Notes: a model not told the origin generated them from the sequence alone. Numbered from the stretch's first letter, positions 47,627 to 59,112 are shown. The stretch: 64,000 nt of DNA from Terriglobus saanensis SP1PR4 (GCF_000179915.2 NC_014963.1:434001-498000); one strand, 5' to 3'. Numbers and translations are program-made.

Positions 47627-50284
47627 ATGTGCGCACCAAAACTTGTCCTCAGCGGACTTTTGAGTTTAACGTTTGCAGCCTTTGGACAGAGTGGTCTGGC
47701 GCAGAAACCCGCCTATCTGGATCCCACGCTTTCACCCCCGGCGCGGGCGCGCGATCTGGTCCACCGGATGACGCTGGAAGAAAAGACGGCGCAGATGATC
47801 AATACAGCGCCTGCGATAGACCGCCTGGGCGTCCCGGCCTATGACTTCTGGAGCGAAGGCCTCCACGGCGTGGCCCGTTCCGGCTATGCCACGCTGTTTC
47901 CGCAGGCCATCGGCATGGCGGCCACGTGGGATGAACCGCTGATGCACGAGATCGGCACAGTCGTCTCCACCGAAGCCCGTGCCAAGTACAATGATGCCGT
48001 CCAGCATGGCGTCCATTCGATCTACTTCGGACTGACCATCTGGTCGCCGAACATCAATATCTTTCGCGATCCGCGCTGGGGCCGCGGCCAGGAGACCTAC
48101 GGCGAGGATCCATTCCTCACCGCCCGCATGGGGACGGCCTTCGTACGCGGCATTCAGGGCGACGACCCCAACTATTTTCGGACGATTGCCACGCCAAAGC
48201 ACTTTGCCGTCCACAGCGGACCGGAGAGCACACGCCACACCTTCAATGTCGACGTAAGCCAGCACGACCTCTGGGACACGTATCTTCCCGCTTTCCGCTC
48301 CACGATTATCGAAGGCAAGGCCGACTCCATCATGTGCGCCTACAACCGGATCGACGGCCAGCCAGCCTGCGCCAGTGACCTCCTTCTCAAGCAGATTTTG
48401 CGCGGCGACTGGGGGTTTCGCGGCTTTGTGACGTCGGATTGCGGCGCGATCGATGATTTTTATACGAAGATCGGCCATCACTTTTCCAAGGAAAAAGAGG
48501 ACGCCTCCGCTGCCGGCGTGAAGGCGGGTACGGATACGGCCTGCGGGAAGACGTATCTGGGTTTGACCAGTGCGGTCAAGAGCGGTTTGATCACAGAGCA
48601 CGAGATGGACATCTCGCTGGAGCGCTTGTTTGAGGCGCGCATCCGCCTCGGTCTCTTCGACGATCCAGCCAGGATGCCCTACGCGCGCCTGACGATGGCG
48701 GAGGTAAACTCTCCCGCGCATCGCGCACTGGCGCTGCGTGCGGCGCGGGAGTCCATCGTGCTGCTGAAAAACGCGAACAACCTTCTTCCTCTCCACGGCG
48801 TGAAGAACATCGCCGTGATCGGACCGAATGCCGCGTCGCTTGATGCTCTGGAAGGGAACTACAACGCCATTGCCAGAGATCCCGCGATGCCCGTGGATGG
48901 GATTGCCGCAGCATTTCCCGGCGCTAAGGTCGTCTACGCGCAGGGTGCGCCCTATGTGGAGGGGCTGATGCTTCCGATTCCGCGGACGCAGATGCATCCT
49001 GCGCAGGGTTCCTTGGTGCAGGGCTTGCACGCGGAGTACTTTGCCAATGAAAACCTGAGCGGCGCACCTGTACTGACGCGCGTGGATCCACAGATCGATT
49101 TCGATTGGAACAGCGCCAAACCTGCTCCGCAGGTTCCAGCGAATGCCTTTTCCGTGCGCTGGTCGGGAACGATTGCTGCACCGGCTGCGGGAGACTATGA
49201 CCTGACCGGAAAGTTCGCGCACTGCTATCCCTGCAACGAGTTCGTTGGTTTTTCGGTGTGGTTCGACGGCAAAGAGGTCGGCACCTTTACGAGCGAGGCG
49301 AGCAAGGAGTCCCGCGCTTCGACGACTCCTGCCGCGCATCTGCACTTCGACGACACGCGGCCACACGAGATCAAAATCGAGTACAAACATCGCTCTGCAC
49401 TCTTCGGTGGAGGCGTCACACTGTCGTGGGCACCGCCGACCGCACCTCTCCGCGAAGCTGCTGTGGAAGCTGCGAAGAAGGCGGATGTCGTGGTAGCGTT
49501 CGTTGGTCTTTCTCCTGAACTTGAGGGAGAAGAGATGCCGATCAAGGTGAAGGGCTTCGCTGGCGGAGACCGCACGGACATTGAGCTTCCGCAGACGCAG
49601 TTGGAGCTGCTTCGCGCGGTGAAGGCGACGGGCAAGCCTCTCATCGTCGTCCTCATGAACGGAAGCGCGATCGCGCTCAAGGACAGTGAGACGGACGCTC
49701 TGCTTGAAGCGTGGTATCCCGGCGAAGCTGGCGCGCAGGCTATTGCAGAGACGCTTGCGGGGAAGAACAACCCCTCTGGTCGCTTGCCTCTCACGTTCTA
49801 CAGCAACATCGATCAGCTTCCGGCGTTTGACGACTACTCCATGGCGAATCGCACGTATCGCTACTTCAAGGGGCAGCCTCTCTATGCCTTTGGAGGCGGT
49901 CTGAGTTACACCACCTTCCGGTATGGCAAGGTGAGTCTTTCCGCGACGCATCTGCACGCCGGGGAAGATCTGACCGTTGAAGCGGAGGTGACCAACACGG
50001 GCAAGGTTGCCGGAGACGAGGTCGCACAGGTGTACCTCACGCCACCGCAGACATCCATCGCCCCACGGTTTGCTCTGGTGGGATATCAGCGTGTCCACTT
50101 GCTGCCGGGGCAGTCGAAGCCGATGCGCTTCACGCTGCATCCGCGCGAGCTCTCACAGGTGGATGCGCAGGGCGTGCGCGCGGCGAGTGCAGGGCATTAT
50201 GAGATCAAGGTCGGTGGCAGTTCAAATGTAACTACTTTGTCTGCGGCGTTCGAGATCGAGGGCAGAGTGGAGCTTCCGCGTTAG
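47627..50284 (+). CDS. GH3 beta-xylosidase/beta-glucosidase with PA14 domain
   Basis: An 885-residue secreted glycosidase. A signal peptide (about 1-26) is followed by the GH3 N-domain with NINIFRDPRWGRGQETYGEDP and the nucleophile Asp271 in VTSDCGAIDDF, then the C-domain beginning LRAARESIVLLKN. A PA14 domain is inserted (about 460-600, VQGLHAEYFANENLSGAPV), and a fibronectin-like domain ends the protein. This layout is frequent in bacterial xylosidases; the exact sugar is unknown. ATG at 47627 follows AAGGATG. The type III PKS operon begins 31 bp later. Confidence 0.92.
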   Translation: MCAPKLVLSGLLSLTFAAFGQSGLAQKPAYLDPTLSPPARARDLVHRMTLEEKTAQMINTAPAIDRLGVPAYDFWSEGLHGVARSGYATLFPQAIGMAATWDEPLMHEIGTVVSTEARAKYNDAVQHGVHSIYFGLTIWSPNINIFRDPRWGRGQETYGEDPFLTARMGTAFVRGIQGDDPNYFRTIATPKHFAVHSGPESTRHTFNVDVSQHDLWDTYLPAFRSTIIEGKADSIMCAYNRIDGQPACASDLLLKQILRGDWGFRGFVTSDCGAIDDFYTKIGHHFSKEKEDASAAGVKAGTDTACGKTYLGLTSAVKSGLITEHEMDISLERLFEARIRLGLFDDPARMPYARLTMAEVNSPAHRALALRAARESIVLLKNANNLLPLHGVKNIAVIGPNAASLDALEGNYNAIARDPAMPVDGIAAAFPGAKVVYAQGAPYVEGLMLPIPRTQMHPAQGSLVQGLHAEYFANENLSGAPVLTRVDPQIDFDWNSAKPAPQVPANAFSVRWSGTIAAPAAGDYDLTGKFAHCYPCNEFVGFSVWFDGKEVGTFTSEASKESRASTTPAAHLHFDDTRPHEIKIEYKHRSALFGGGVTLSWAPPTAPLREAAVEAAKKADVVVAFVGLSPELEGEEMPIKVKGFAGGDRTDIELPQTQLELLRAVKATGKPLIVVLMNGSAIALKDSETDALLEAWYPGEAGAQAIAETLAGKNNPSGRLPLTFYSNIDQLPAFDDYSMANRTYRYFKGQPLYAFGGGLSYTTFRYGKVSLSATHLHAGEDLTVEAEVTNTGKVAGDEVAQVYLTPPQTSIAPRFALVGYQRVHLLPGQSKPMRFTLHPRELSQVDAQGVRAASAGHYEIKVGGSSNVTTLSAAFEIEGRVELPR

Positions 50285-50290
50285 TGGTAC

Positions 50291-50304
50291 GTCTAAGCTT
50301 AGAC
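50291..50304. promoter_or_regulatory. Perfect 14-bp palindrome at the start of the PKS operon
   Basis: GTCTAAGCTTAGAC lies between the GH3 stop and the ribosome site (GGAG, 50305-50308) of the type III PKS gene. It could be an operator or, as RNA, a small stem close to the start codon. The position is suggestive; function is unproven. Confidence 0.5.
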
Positions 50305-50315
50305 GGAGACTGCTT

Positions 50316-51377
50316 TTGACTTCTGCTTATATCAATCGGATTGCTACGGCCGTGCCGCCTCACAAGGTGCATGGCGCGTTTGTGGAGTTCGCTGTCCAGA
50401 TGCTTAAGGACGATCGCATGCGCACCTTGTTTCAGCGGATGTCTGCGAGGTCGGGGATCGATGATCGCTACTCCGGCCTTTCTGTCGTTCAACCCCCGCC
50501 GCAGGGCGTGGTGGACGCGTACGATTTTTATCTCGGCGACGGCTTTCCTTCCACGGCGAAGCGCATGAAGATGTTTGAGCGGTTTGCGCCTACACTGCTG
50601 CGCTCAGCGCTCGATAAGCTGGCTCTCACGGCAGAGGAGAAGGCGGGTATACGGCATGTTCTCGTGACCTGCTGCACCGGTTTGTATGCTCCTGGCCTGG
50701 ACTTTGAAGCCATCGACTATCTCGGTCTCTCTCCTTCGGTGGAGCGAACGATGATCGGCTTCATGGGCTGCTACGCGGCCATCAACGCGCTCAAGCAGGC
50801 AAGGCACATTGTGCGATCCGAGCCTGGGGATTCCGTTCTGATCATCAACCTCGAACTATGTACACTGCACTTTCAGGAGACGCAGAACCTGAACGAGGTT
50901 CTGTCATTTCTCGTCTTCGGTGACGGCTGTTCAGTCAGTTTGATCAGCGGGAAAGAGGAGGGGTTTGCTCTCGACAGCTTTCATGCGCTGCAGGTGGATG
51001 GAACACGCGATCTCATCACTTGGAACGTGCGTGACCTGGGCTTCGATATGCTGCTCTCAGGCCGCGTTCCCGGAGAGATTGGCAAGGCCCTGCGTGAACA
51101 CGGCCATATCCTCACTGGTGGCGATGCGATCGATCTGTGGGCCGTGCATCCAGGCGGGCGTTCCGTGCTCGATGCAGTAGAAGAGGGATTGGATCTCTCC
51201 TCCAGCGTGCTGGCTTCGTCCCGGAGCATTCTCAAACGATTCGGCAACATGTCTTCGGCCACGGTGATGTTTGTGCTTGAAGAGTTGATGAAATCGGCCA
51301 AGGCTGGACAGAGCGGATGCGCGATGTCCTTCGGGCCAGGACTTACCGCGGAGACGATGCGCTTCCATGTCGTCTGA
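50316..51377 (+). CDS. Type III polyketide synthase
   Basis: A 353-residue chalcone-synthase-like homodimeric enzyme that extends a CoA- or ACP-bound starter with malonyl units and cyclises it to a pyrone or resorcinol. The catalytic triad is Cys152 (FMGCYAAI), His278 (WAVHPGG) and Asn311 (FGNMSSAT). The sequence is closer to bacterial alkylpyrone/alkylresorcinol synthases than to plant enzymes. The start is TTG at 50316 with GGAG seven bases upstream. First gene of a five-gene overlapping operon with its own ACP and ketosynthase. Confidence 0.93.
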   Translation: MTSAYINRIATAVPPHKVHGAFVEFAVQMLKDDRMRTLFQRMSARSGIDDRYSGLSVVQPPPQGVVDAYDFYLGDGFPSTAKRMKMFERFAPTLLRSALDKLALTAEEKAGIRHVLVTCCTGLYAPGLDFEAIDYLGLSPSVERTMIGFMGCYAAINALKQARHIVRSEPGDSVLIINLELCTLHFQETQNLNEVLSFLVFGDGCSVSLISGKEEGFALDSFHALQVDGTRDLITWNVRDLGFDMLLSGRVPGEIGKALREHGHILTGGDAIDLWAVHPGGRSVLDAVEEGLDLSSSVLASSRSILKRFGNMSSATVMFVLEELMKSAKAGQSGCAMSFGPGLTAETMRFHVV

Positions 51378-52083
51378 CGCGATGGATTTTTCGCATCGAG
51401 CGGACCTCTCGGAGTGGATGGACGAGCCTTGTTCGTATGAAGACTTTCGCGGATGCCTTCGCGATCTCTCCCAGGTCAACTACCTCACCCTCGCCTATCG
51501 CCCTACGATGCACTGGCTTAAGCAGATCGCCCGGGTACGTCGAGGTCAAACGCTCCATATCGTCGACGTAGGATGCGGCGGGGGCGATATGCTTCGACGC
51601 ATCGAAGGCTGGGCTGTAAAAGAAGGTGTCCGGGTCAGGCTCACGGGCATCGATCTGAATCCCCATTCCGCTCGTGTTGCGCGTGAATTCACGGCAGCGA
51701 CGAGCAGGATCGAGTGGATTACCGGGGATGCCTTCTCTTATGCTCCGCAGCAGCCGATCGACTGCATCGTAAGTTCGCTCTTCACGCATCATCTTCCAGA
51801 TGCAGAGATCGTCCGTTTCCTCGCATGGATGGAACGCATGGCCGTGCGCGGCTGGTTTATCAACGATCTCAGTCGTGCGAAGGTTCCGTACTACGCCTTT
51901 AAAGTGCTTGCCACAGCAGCACACTGGCATAGGTTCGTGCGCAACGATGGGCCAATCTCAATCCGCAGGGCTTTCTCTCCGGAAGACTGGCAGCGCTATC
52001 TCTGTGCCGCAGAGATAGGCGTCAGCTCCATCTCTATCGAGTCGTGGAAACCCGCGCGTCTCTGCGTCTCGCGAGTGAAGTGA
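51367..52083 (+). CDS. SAM-dependent methyltransferase of the PKS operon
   Basis: A 238-residue class I methyltransferase with motif I IVDVGCGGGDM (about 65-75), motif II TGIDLNPHSARVA and post-motif ITGDAFSY. It overlaps the PKS gene by 11 bp. In Streptomyces srs-type clusters a methyltransferase (SrsB) acts on the phenolic lipid product of the PKS; a similar O- or C-methylation role is inferred here. Also begins MSSDAMDF, with an alternative start at the second Met. Confidence 0.9.
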   Translation: MSSDAMDFSHRADLSEWMDEPCSYEDFRGCLRDLSQVNYLTLAYRPTMHWLKQIARVRRGQTLHIVDVGCGGGDMLRRIEGWAVKEGVRVRLTGIDLNPHSARVAREFTAATSRIEWITGDAFSYAPQQPIDCIVSSLFTHHLPDAEIVRFLAWMERMAVRGWFINDLSRAKVPYYAFKVLATAAHWHRFVRNDGPISIRRAFSPEDWQRYLCAAEIGVSSISIESWKPARLCVSRVK

Positions 52084-53186
52084 TGGAGCGCGAAGCAGTC
52101 GTGATCGGAGGTGGTTTGGCCGGGGCAGCCGCAGCGACGCAGCTTGCCCGTGCAGGGCGCGACGTACTCCTGCTCGAGCGAACGCGCACAGCGCACCACA
52201 AGGTCTGCGGCGAGTTTCTCAGCCGCGAAGCGCTTCACTACCTCGCTCTTCTGGGCATGGATCCCGCAGCGCTCGGAGCCGTTCCCATCACCGGTGTAAG
52301 GCTCGCAGCGTGTGAACTTCTCGTCGAAACAGCACTTCCATTCATGGCCTTGTCGCTCACACGCCGCACGTTGGACGAAGCGATCTTGCGCAATGCGGAG
52401 GCTGCTGGCGTCGAAGTGCAGAGGAGCACAAGCGCCGCCGCTCTTTCAAGATCCAACAGCGCCTGGGACCTTAGTACAGATCAAGGCGAGTCGTTTTCGG
52501 CGCGAAATGTCTTCCTTGCGACGGGCAAGCACGATCTCCGCGGCTGGCTGCGATCGAAGGGATGGCATAACGATCTTGTGGCCCTCAAGATGTACTTCCG
52601 CCTTAGCCAGGCGCAGCATGCTGCGCTCTCTGGCTTCGTGGAACTCATTCTCTTTCCCGGAGGCTACACCGGTCTGCAGGCCGTGGAGAACGGCGAAGCG
52701 AACCTTTGTCTTCTGATCACGCGAGAACGGTTGCGTCGCCTCAACGGAAGCTGGGAGGCTGTGCTGGAACACGCATGTCTGCACTCGTCTCATCTTCGCG
52801 ACCGCCTCAGCGGCAGCCAGGCGCTTCTCGACCGCCCTCTGGCTCTCTCATCCATTCCGTATGGATATCGGGCCCCTGTGGGCAGCGATGGAGTTTGGAG
52901 ACTCGGCGACCAGACGGCGGTGATTCCATCGTTCTCCGGCGACGGTATGTCCATCGCTCTCCACAGCGCGCATCTCGCGACGAAACTCTTTCTCACAGGT
53001 AATACGTCCAACGTCTATCAGCAGCAGATGCGCCGCCAGCTTGGCCGGGGTATCTGCGTCGCCAGCGCGCTTTCGCAACTACTCGTACGTGCCCCGCTTC
53101 TGGCGCAGCTCGTTCGCGTTCGACCGCGACTTTTGCGTGACATTGCAATCCTTACGCGCATTCCCGAATCCGCGATTATTCGATAA
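52083..53186 (+). CDS. FAD-dependent oxidoreductase of the PKS operon
   Basis: A 367-residue flavoprotein of the PHBH/geranylgeranyl-reductase-like group. The dinucleotide motif GGGLAGAAAATQLARAG is at the N-terminus, with CGEFLSREALHYL and the second FAD motif WRLGDQTAVIPSFSGDGMSIAL. In srs-type clusters a flavoprotein hydroxylase (SrsC) oxidises the phenolic lipid; here oxidation or reduction is possible. ATG at 52083 overlaps the methyltransferase stop (TGATG); the longer frame from 52044 is less likely. Confidence 0.9.
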   Translation: MEREAVVIGGGLAGAAAATQLARAGRDVLLLERTRTAHHKVCGEFLSREALHYLALLGMDPAALGAVPITGVRLAACELLVETALPFMALSLTRRTLDEAILRNAEAAGVEVQRSTSAAALSRSNSAWDLSTDQGESFSARNVFLATGKHDLRGWLRSKGWHNDLVALKMYFRLSQAQHAALSGFVELILFPGGYTGLQAVENGEANLCLLITRERLRRLNGSWEAVLEHACLHSSHLRDRLSGSQALLDRPLALSSIPYGYRAPVGSDGVWRLGDQTAVIPSFSGDGMSIALHSAHLATKLFLTGNTSNVYQQQMRRQLGRGICVASALSQLLVRAPLLAQLVRVRPRLLRDIAILTRIPESAIIR

Positions 53187-53248
53187 GCGCATGTAGTATG
53201 GGCTCCGATAGAGTACAGAGCATGAGTCGTACCGCGGTAGGAGAAGAG

Positions 53249-53527
53249 ATGGATCAGATCGCTGAAGAATGTATTGCACTCATCGCAGCGGCCAAGCAGC
53301 TTCCTGCGGAGCAGGTGACGCTCGACAGCACCTTTGAAGATCTCGCTGTCGACTCGCTCGACCGGGTCAGCCTCTCCTTCGACGTGGAAGAGAAGTATGG
53401 CATTGAGATTCCGGACAGCAGGTTGCACACCATCCTCACCGTTCGCGACATGGTGGAAGGTGTGGAAGAGGCCCTGCGTGCCAAGGTCGAAAAAGCCCGT
53501 TTGAAAGAAGCCGGAGAAGGCGCGTGA
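53249..53527 (+). CDS. Acyl carrier protein of the PKS operon
   Basis: A 92-residue ACP with the phosphopantetheine site DSLDRVSL (Ser36), preceded by the acidic LDSTFEDLAV helix and followed by VEEKYGIEIPDS. It probably carries an acyl chain for the ketosynthase and PKS. ATG at 53249 has GGAG five bases upstream; 53222 and 53198 are possible earlier starts. The C-terminal tail is charged. Its stop overlaps the start of the ketosynthase (GTGA). Confidence 0.9.
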   Translation: MDQIAEECIALIAAAKQLPAEQVTLDSTFEDLAVDSLDRVSLSFDVEEKYGIEIPDSRLHTILTVRDMVEGVEEALRAKVEKARLKEAGEGA

Positions 53528-54732
53528 ACCGTGTTGTCGTCACCGGACTCGGATGCGTCACGGCCATCGGCCAGGATGTCGCCACCTTCCGCGAAAATCT
53601 TTTTGCAGGAAGAGATGGTTTCCGTGAGATCCCCGACGTTGCTGCCGGAGATCTCCGCTTCCAACGCGCGGCGCTGATCGAAGGCTTCGATGCCGCGTCG
53701 CTCCTCACTTCGGCACAGATCCTTCTCTCCGAACGCTCTTCGCAGTTCGCTCTTGTGGCTGCGCAACAGGCCATTGCGCAGGCTGAGATTCTGCAGGCAG
53801 TTGCTCCCGAGGAGATGGCCATCGTCTTCGGTTGCTCGGCGGGTGGACGAACCGCTGAAGAGCCGGCGACGGCGAAGCTCTACACCACTGGCGGACGCGT
53901 TCATCCCCTCAGCGTGCCGCGCTTCATGGGCAGCGCGGGGACCAGCCTGGTTTCCATACAGCACGGCATCACCGGCCCTGCGTACACCATCACCACGGCA
54001 TGCGCGTCTGCTACGCATGCGATCGGGCAGGCGTTTCACATGGTGCGCTCCGGCATGGTGAAAGCCGCTATGACTGGAGGACACGAAGCTCCACTGACGT
54101 ATGGGTTTTACAAGGCCTGGGACAGTCTTCGCGTTGTTTCGCAGACGCAGTGCAGGCCTTTTTCTGCGGACCGCGATGGCATGACGCTGGGGGAGGGTGC
54201 GGCGATCTTCGTCCTGGAGACGCTGGAGAGCGCTGTCGCTCGTGGCGCAACCATATACGGAGAGATCGTCGGCTTCGGCATGTCTTCCGACGCGAGCCAC
54301 ATCACGCAGGCGCAGCCCGCGGGACCGACGGCCGCGATGCGCCGCGCACTTCTGGATGCAGGCGCTGCTCCGGAAGACGTCGGATACATCAACGCGCATG
54401 GCACAGGGACCACGGTGAATGACAACGTGGAAGCCGAAGCGATCCGCACCGTCTTCGCGGAGAACGCCGCCAATCTTCCTCTCAGTTCCACCAAAGCGAT
54501 GCACGGTCACGCCATGGGCGCGTCAGGAGCCATTGAAGCCCTCGCCACGCTGCTGGCGCTGCGCGAAGGCATGCTGCCTGTCACGGCAGGCGTGGCAGAG
54601 GCTGACGTCGCCCTGGGGCTCGATGTGATCGTAGGCGAAGCGCGAAAGGCCAGCCCGAAGCTGGCTCTGTCGAACTCGTTTGCTTTTGGGGGCTTGAATG
54701 CCGTTCTGGCGTTCAAGCCCTATGAGGATTAA
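53524..54732 (+). CDS. Beta-ketoacyl-ACP synthase (KAS II/FabF-like)
   Basis: A 402-residue thiolase-fold condensing enzyme with the complete triad Cys160 (TTACASA), His292 (NAHGTGT) and His329 (MHGHAMGASG), and a C-terminal NSFAFGGLNAVL. It extends acyl-ACP with malonyl-ACP and, in this operon, probably lengthens or supplies the starter chain for the type III PKS. GTG at 53524 overlaps the ACP stop. Its end overlaps the convergent 54729 gene by 4 bp. Confidence 0.93.
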   Translation: MNRVVVTGLGCVTAIGQDVATFRENLFAGRDGFREIPDVAAGDLRFQRAALIEGFDAASLLTSAQILLSERSSQFALVAAQQAIAQAEILQAVAPEEMAIVFGCSAGGRTAEEPATAKLYTTGGRVHPLSVPRFMGSAGTSLVSIQHGITGPAYTITTACASATHAIGQAFHMVRSGMVKAAMTGGHEAPLTYGFYKAWDSLRVVSQTQCRPFSADRDGMTLGEGAAIFVLETLESAVARGATIYGEIVGFGMSSDASHITQAQPAGPTAAMRRALLDAGAAPEDVGYINAHGTGTTVNDNVEAEAIRTVFAENAANLPLSSTKAMHGHAMGASGAIEALATLLALREGMLPVTAGVAEADVALGLDVIVGEARKASPKLALSNSFAFGGLNAVLAFKPYED

Positions 54733-55199
54733 GCGACCTGGATGGATTCCAGCGTAGCGAAGACTGTCTTGTCGTGCCGTCCTGGATCGATCGTCAACTC
54801 CAAAGCGACGACCTCGTTGAGATCCACGGTATAGTCCTCCACTTCGATCGTCGATCCGCCCGGGCTGAAGCCCCACTGCTGGCGCACAATCTCTTTACGG
54901 ACTTCGGGACGTAGAATAGCCACAAGGGCGAACTCCTGAGAACGTTCCTTCGCCTCTTCTTTGAAGGCCAGCCGCACGCGCTTCACCGTCTTCGGCGTGT
55001 CAAACGTAAACCGAATTACCTGTACGCCGGGCGTAGAGGCCCTCCAGCCTCCGGCGGTTCCGGAAGTAATGGCGCGTTCCAGCGGATGCGCTTCATCCTC
55101 GGAGGTCATCGTAGCGCTGGCCAGGGCATCCAGATCCATCCACGCGGCGGAAGGAGATTCTGGGGTATTGTTCTTCGGAGATACAACAGACTTGCGCAT
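54729..55199 (-). CDS. Hypothetical protein with carbohydrate-binding-like beta fold
   Basis: A 156-residue protein without a signal peptide. The centre and end are beta-rich (VQVIRFTFDTPKTVKRVRLAFKE, STIEVEDYTVDLNEVVALELTID), a pattern like a discoidin or F5/8-type C domain. I recognise no defined family with confidence. It converges on the ketosynthase gene with a 4-bp overlap. The gap to 55376 holds nothing recognisable beyond the glgX leader. Confidence 0.7.
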   Translation of the reverse strand: MRKSVVSPKNNTPESPSAAWMDLDALASATMTSEDEAHPLERAITSGTAGGWRASTPGVQVIRFTFDTPKTVKRVRLAFKEEAKERSQEFALVAILRPEVRKEIVRQQWGFSPGGSTIEVEDYTVDLNEVVALELTIDPGRHDKTVFATLESIQVA

Positions 55200-55376
55200 G
55201 GGACAAATACCTCAAAGGCGGGATGCCATTTTCTGACTCTCCCCCTAAACAAAGAGCTTATGCCTCTCCGCGATCATTCGGTCTCGAAAATCATGGCCGT
55301 TCGCCGGAGTTATGCATCGTAAAGAGAAGAACCTGGGTGGTGGCAGAGAATCTGCCCTAACGTAAGAGGAGTAAGA

Positions 55377-57506
<2,130 letters not shown>

Positions 57507-57510
57507 ATCG

Positions 57511-59112
57511 CTACGGAAGAGCAAAGGTAAACAGATCGCTTCCCGCTGCCACGGCGAAGTATTGCTTGCCATCCACGGCGTAGCTCATAGGCGAGGCGTG
57601 GATCTGCTGGCCTACATTGAAGTGCCACAACGGTGCGCCCGTTGTGGCATTTGCGATCTCAAACTCCTGAGCATCGTCGCCGAAAGCTACTAACCCCGTG
57701 GCTGTGCTCATCACGCCTGCTGAGGAATGACCATCGCCGACCTGGGGAGAGCGCCAGGCGAACTCGTTCTTGCGGAAGTCGTATGCAAGCAGATACTTCT
57801 TCATGTTTTCAGTCGGTAGATGCTTCGCTCCGGTGGAGTAATACTCCTTACCTTCTTCGAACGGTTCCGGCTTGGCTGAGAATACTGTGCAGTCTTCCAG
57901 GGAGATGAAGTAGAACAGGTGAGTTCGTTCGCTATAGCTTGGCGAGAACCAGTTCGTCGCTCCTGCATAACTCGGGCACATTCGCGCACCTTCGATGTTA
58001 GGTACAAGAGCCGTACGGACAGGGCGGCCTTTCGCGTCGATCTCCTTCGCCCAGTTTTGAAAAAGAGAGAACTGCTTCGCGGAGAGAAACTCTCCGGTCG
58101 TTCGGTCGAGCGTGTAGATAAAGCCGTTGCGGTTTGCCTGGATCACGAGCTTGCGTGACCTGCCCTGGTAGATGGCGTCTACAAGCACCGGTGTCTCAGT
58201 GGCGTCGAAGTCATTTAGGTCGTGCGGTGTGAACTGGAAGTGCCACTTCAGTTTGCCGGTGTCAGGATCGAGCGCGATGATGCAGTCTGTGTAGAGGTTG
58301 TCGCCTTCGCGTACGCTTCCATCGAAGTCCGGCGAAGAATTGCCTGTGCCCCAGAAGATCGTATTCAACTCAGGATCGTACGTGCCCGGCATCCATGTGG
58401 TTCCACCGCCGTGGAGGTAGATGTCTCCCTTCGGCCATGTCTCGGAACCCGGTTCGCCCGGCGCGGGAATGGTCCAGAAGCGCCAGGCTTCTTTACCTGT
58501 CTGCGCATCGAAGGCAGCCACAAAGCCGCGCACGCCATCGTCTCCACCGGAGGTTCCTACAAGCACTTTTCCCTTCACGACAAGCGGCGCACTCGTAGCG
58601 CCGTAGTTGCGATTGTCCTTAGCGTACGCAACGTCCCAGAGTAGATTGCCGGAACGCGCGTCCAGGCAGAGCAGGTGCGCGTTGTCGGTTTCCATGTAAA
58701 TCTGCGAGCCCATCACTGCAACGCCGCGATTGATGTGTCCCGAAGCATCGTCAATCAGGCCATCGGACACGGGACGCGCGTGGTGCCACAGCGTCTTGCC
58801 GGTAACCGCATCCAGTGCGTACGCATCGTTCGATCCCGTCACAAACATCACGCCAGCTACGACCACGGGAGTCACTTGCAGCACACCGGCGTTGCGACTG
58901 TGAAAGACCCATTGCGCCCGCAACGCATGTGCGTTCTCAGGTGTCACCTGCGTCAGGCTGCTGTATCGCCGACCTGTGTAATCGCCGTTGTAGGTCGGCC
59001 AATCGCCGCTCGGAGCGGATTTTGCAGACGCCGTAGCCCGCGCCGGCGTCTGCGCAGAGCAGGCCGCCGTCAAAAGGGTTGCAGTCAGGAAGCATGCGCG
59101 GGCGATCTTCAT
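57511..59112 (-). CDS. PQQ-dependent alcohol/sugar dehydrogenase-type beta-propeller
   Basis: A 533-residue periplasmic quinoprotein of the methanol/ethanol dehydrogenase-like group. The signal peptide ends in a lipobox-like LLTAAC. The eight-bladed propeller shows repeated LDxxTGK..W motifs (ALDAVTGKTLWHH, ALDPDTGKLKWHF) and the blade motif NRNGFIYTLDRTTGEFL. It oxidises an alcohol or sugar using PQQ and passes electrons to the cytochrome c encoded just upstream (the coding regions overlap by 4 bp). No PQQ biosynthesis genes are here. Substrate unknown. Confidence 0.88.
   Translation of the reverse strand: MKIARACFLTATLLTAACSAQTPARATASAKSAPSGDWPTYNGDYTGRRYSSLTQVTPENAHALRAQWVFHSRNAGVLQVTPVVVAGVMFVTGSNDAYALDAVTGKTLWHHARPVSDGLIDDASGHINRGVAVMGSQIYMETDNAHLLCLDARSGNLLWDVAYAKDNRNYGATSAPLVVKGKVLVGTSGGDDGVRGFVAAFDAQTGKEAWRFWTIPAPGEPGSETWPKGDIYLHGGGTTWMPGTYDPELNTIFWGTGNSSPDFDGSVREGDNLYTDCIIALDPDTGKLKWHFQFTPHDLNDFDATETPVLVDAIYQGRSRKLVIQANRNGFIYTLDRTTGEFLSAKQFSLFQNWAKEIDAKGRPVRTALVPNIEGARMCPSYAGATNWFSPSYSERTHLFYFISLEDCTVFSAKPEPFEEGKEYYSTGAKHLPTENMKKYLLAYDFRKNEFAWRSPQVGDGHSSAGVMSTATGLVAFGDDAQEFEIANATTGAPLWHFNVGQQIHASPMSYAVDGKQYFAVAAGSDLFTFALP

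Noticed and set aside
47732-50140. 802-codon minus-strand frame antisense to the GH3 gene
   Set aside because: The translation is Arg/His/Val-rich without domains; GH3 motifs on the plus strand are complete.
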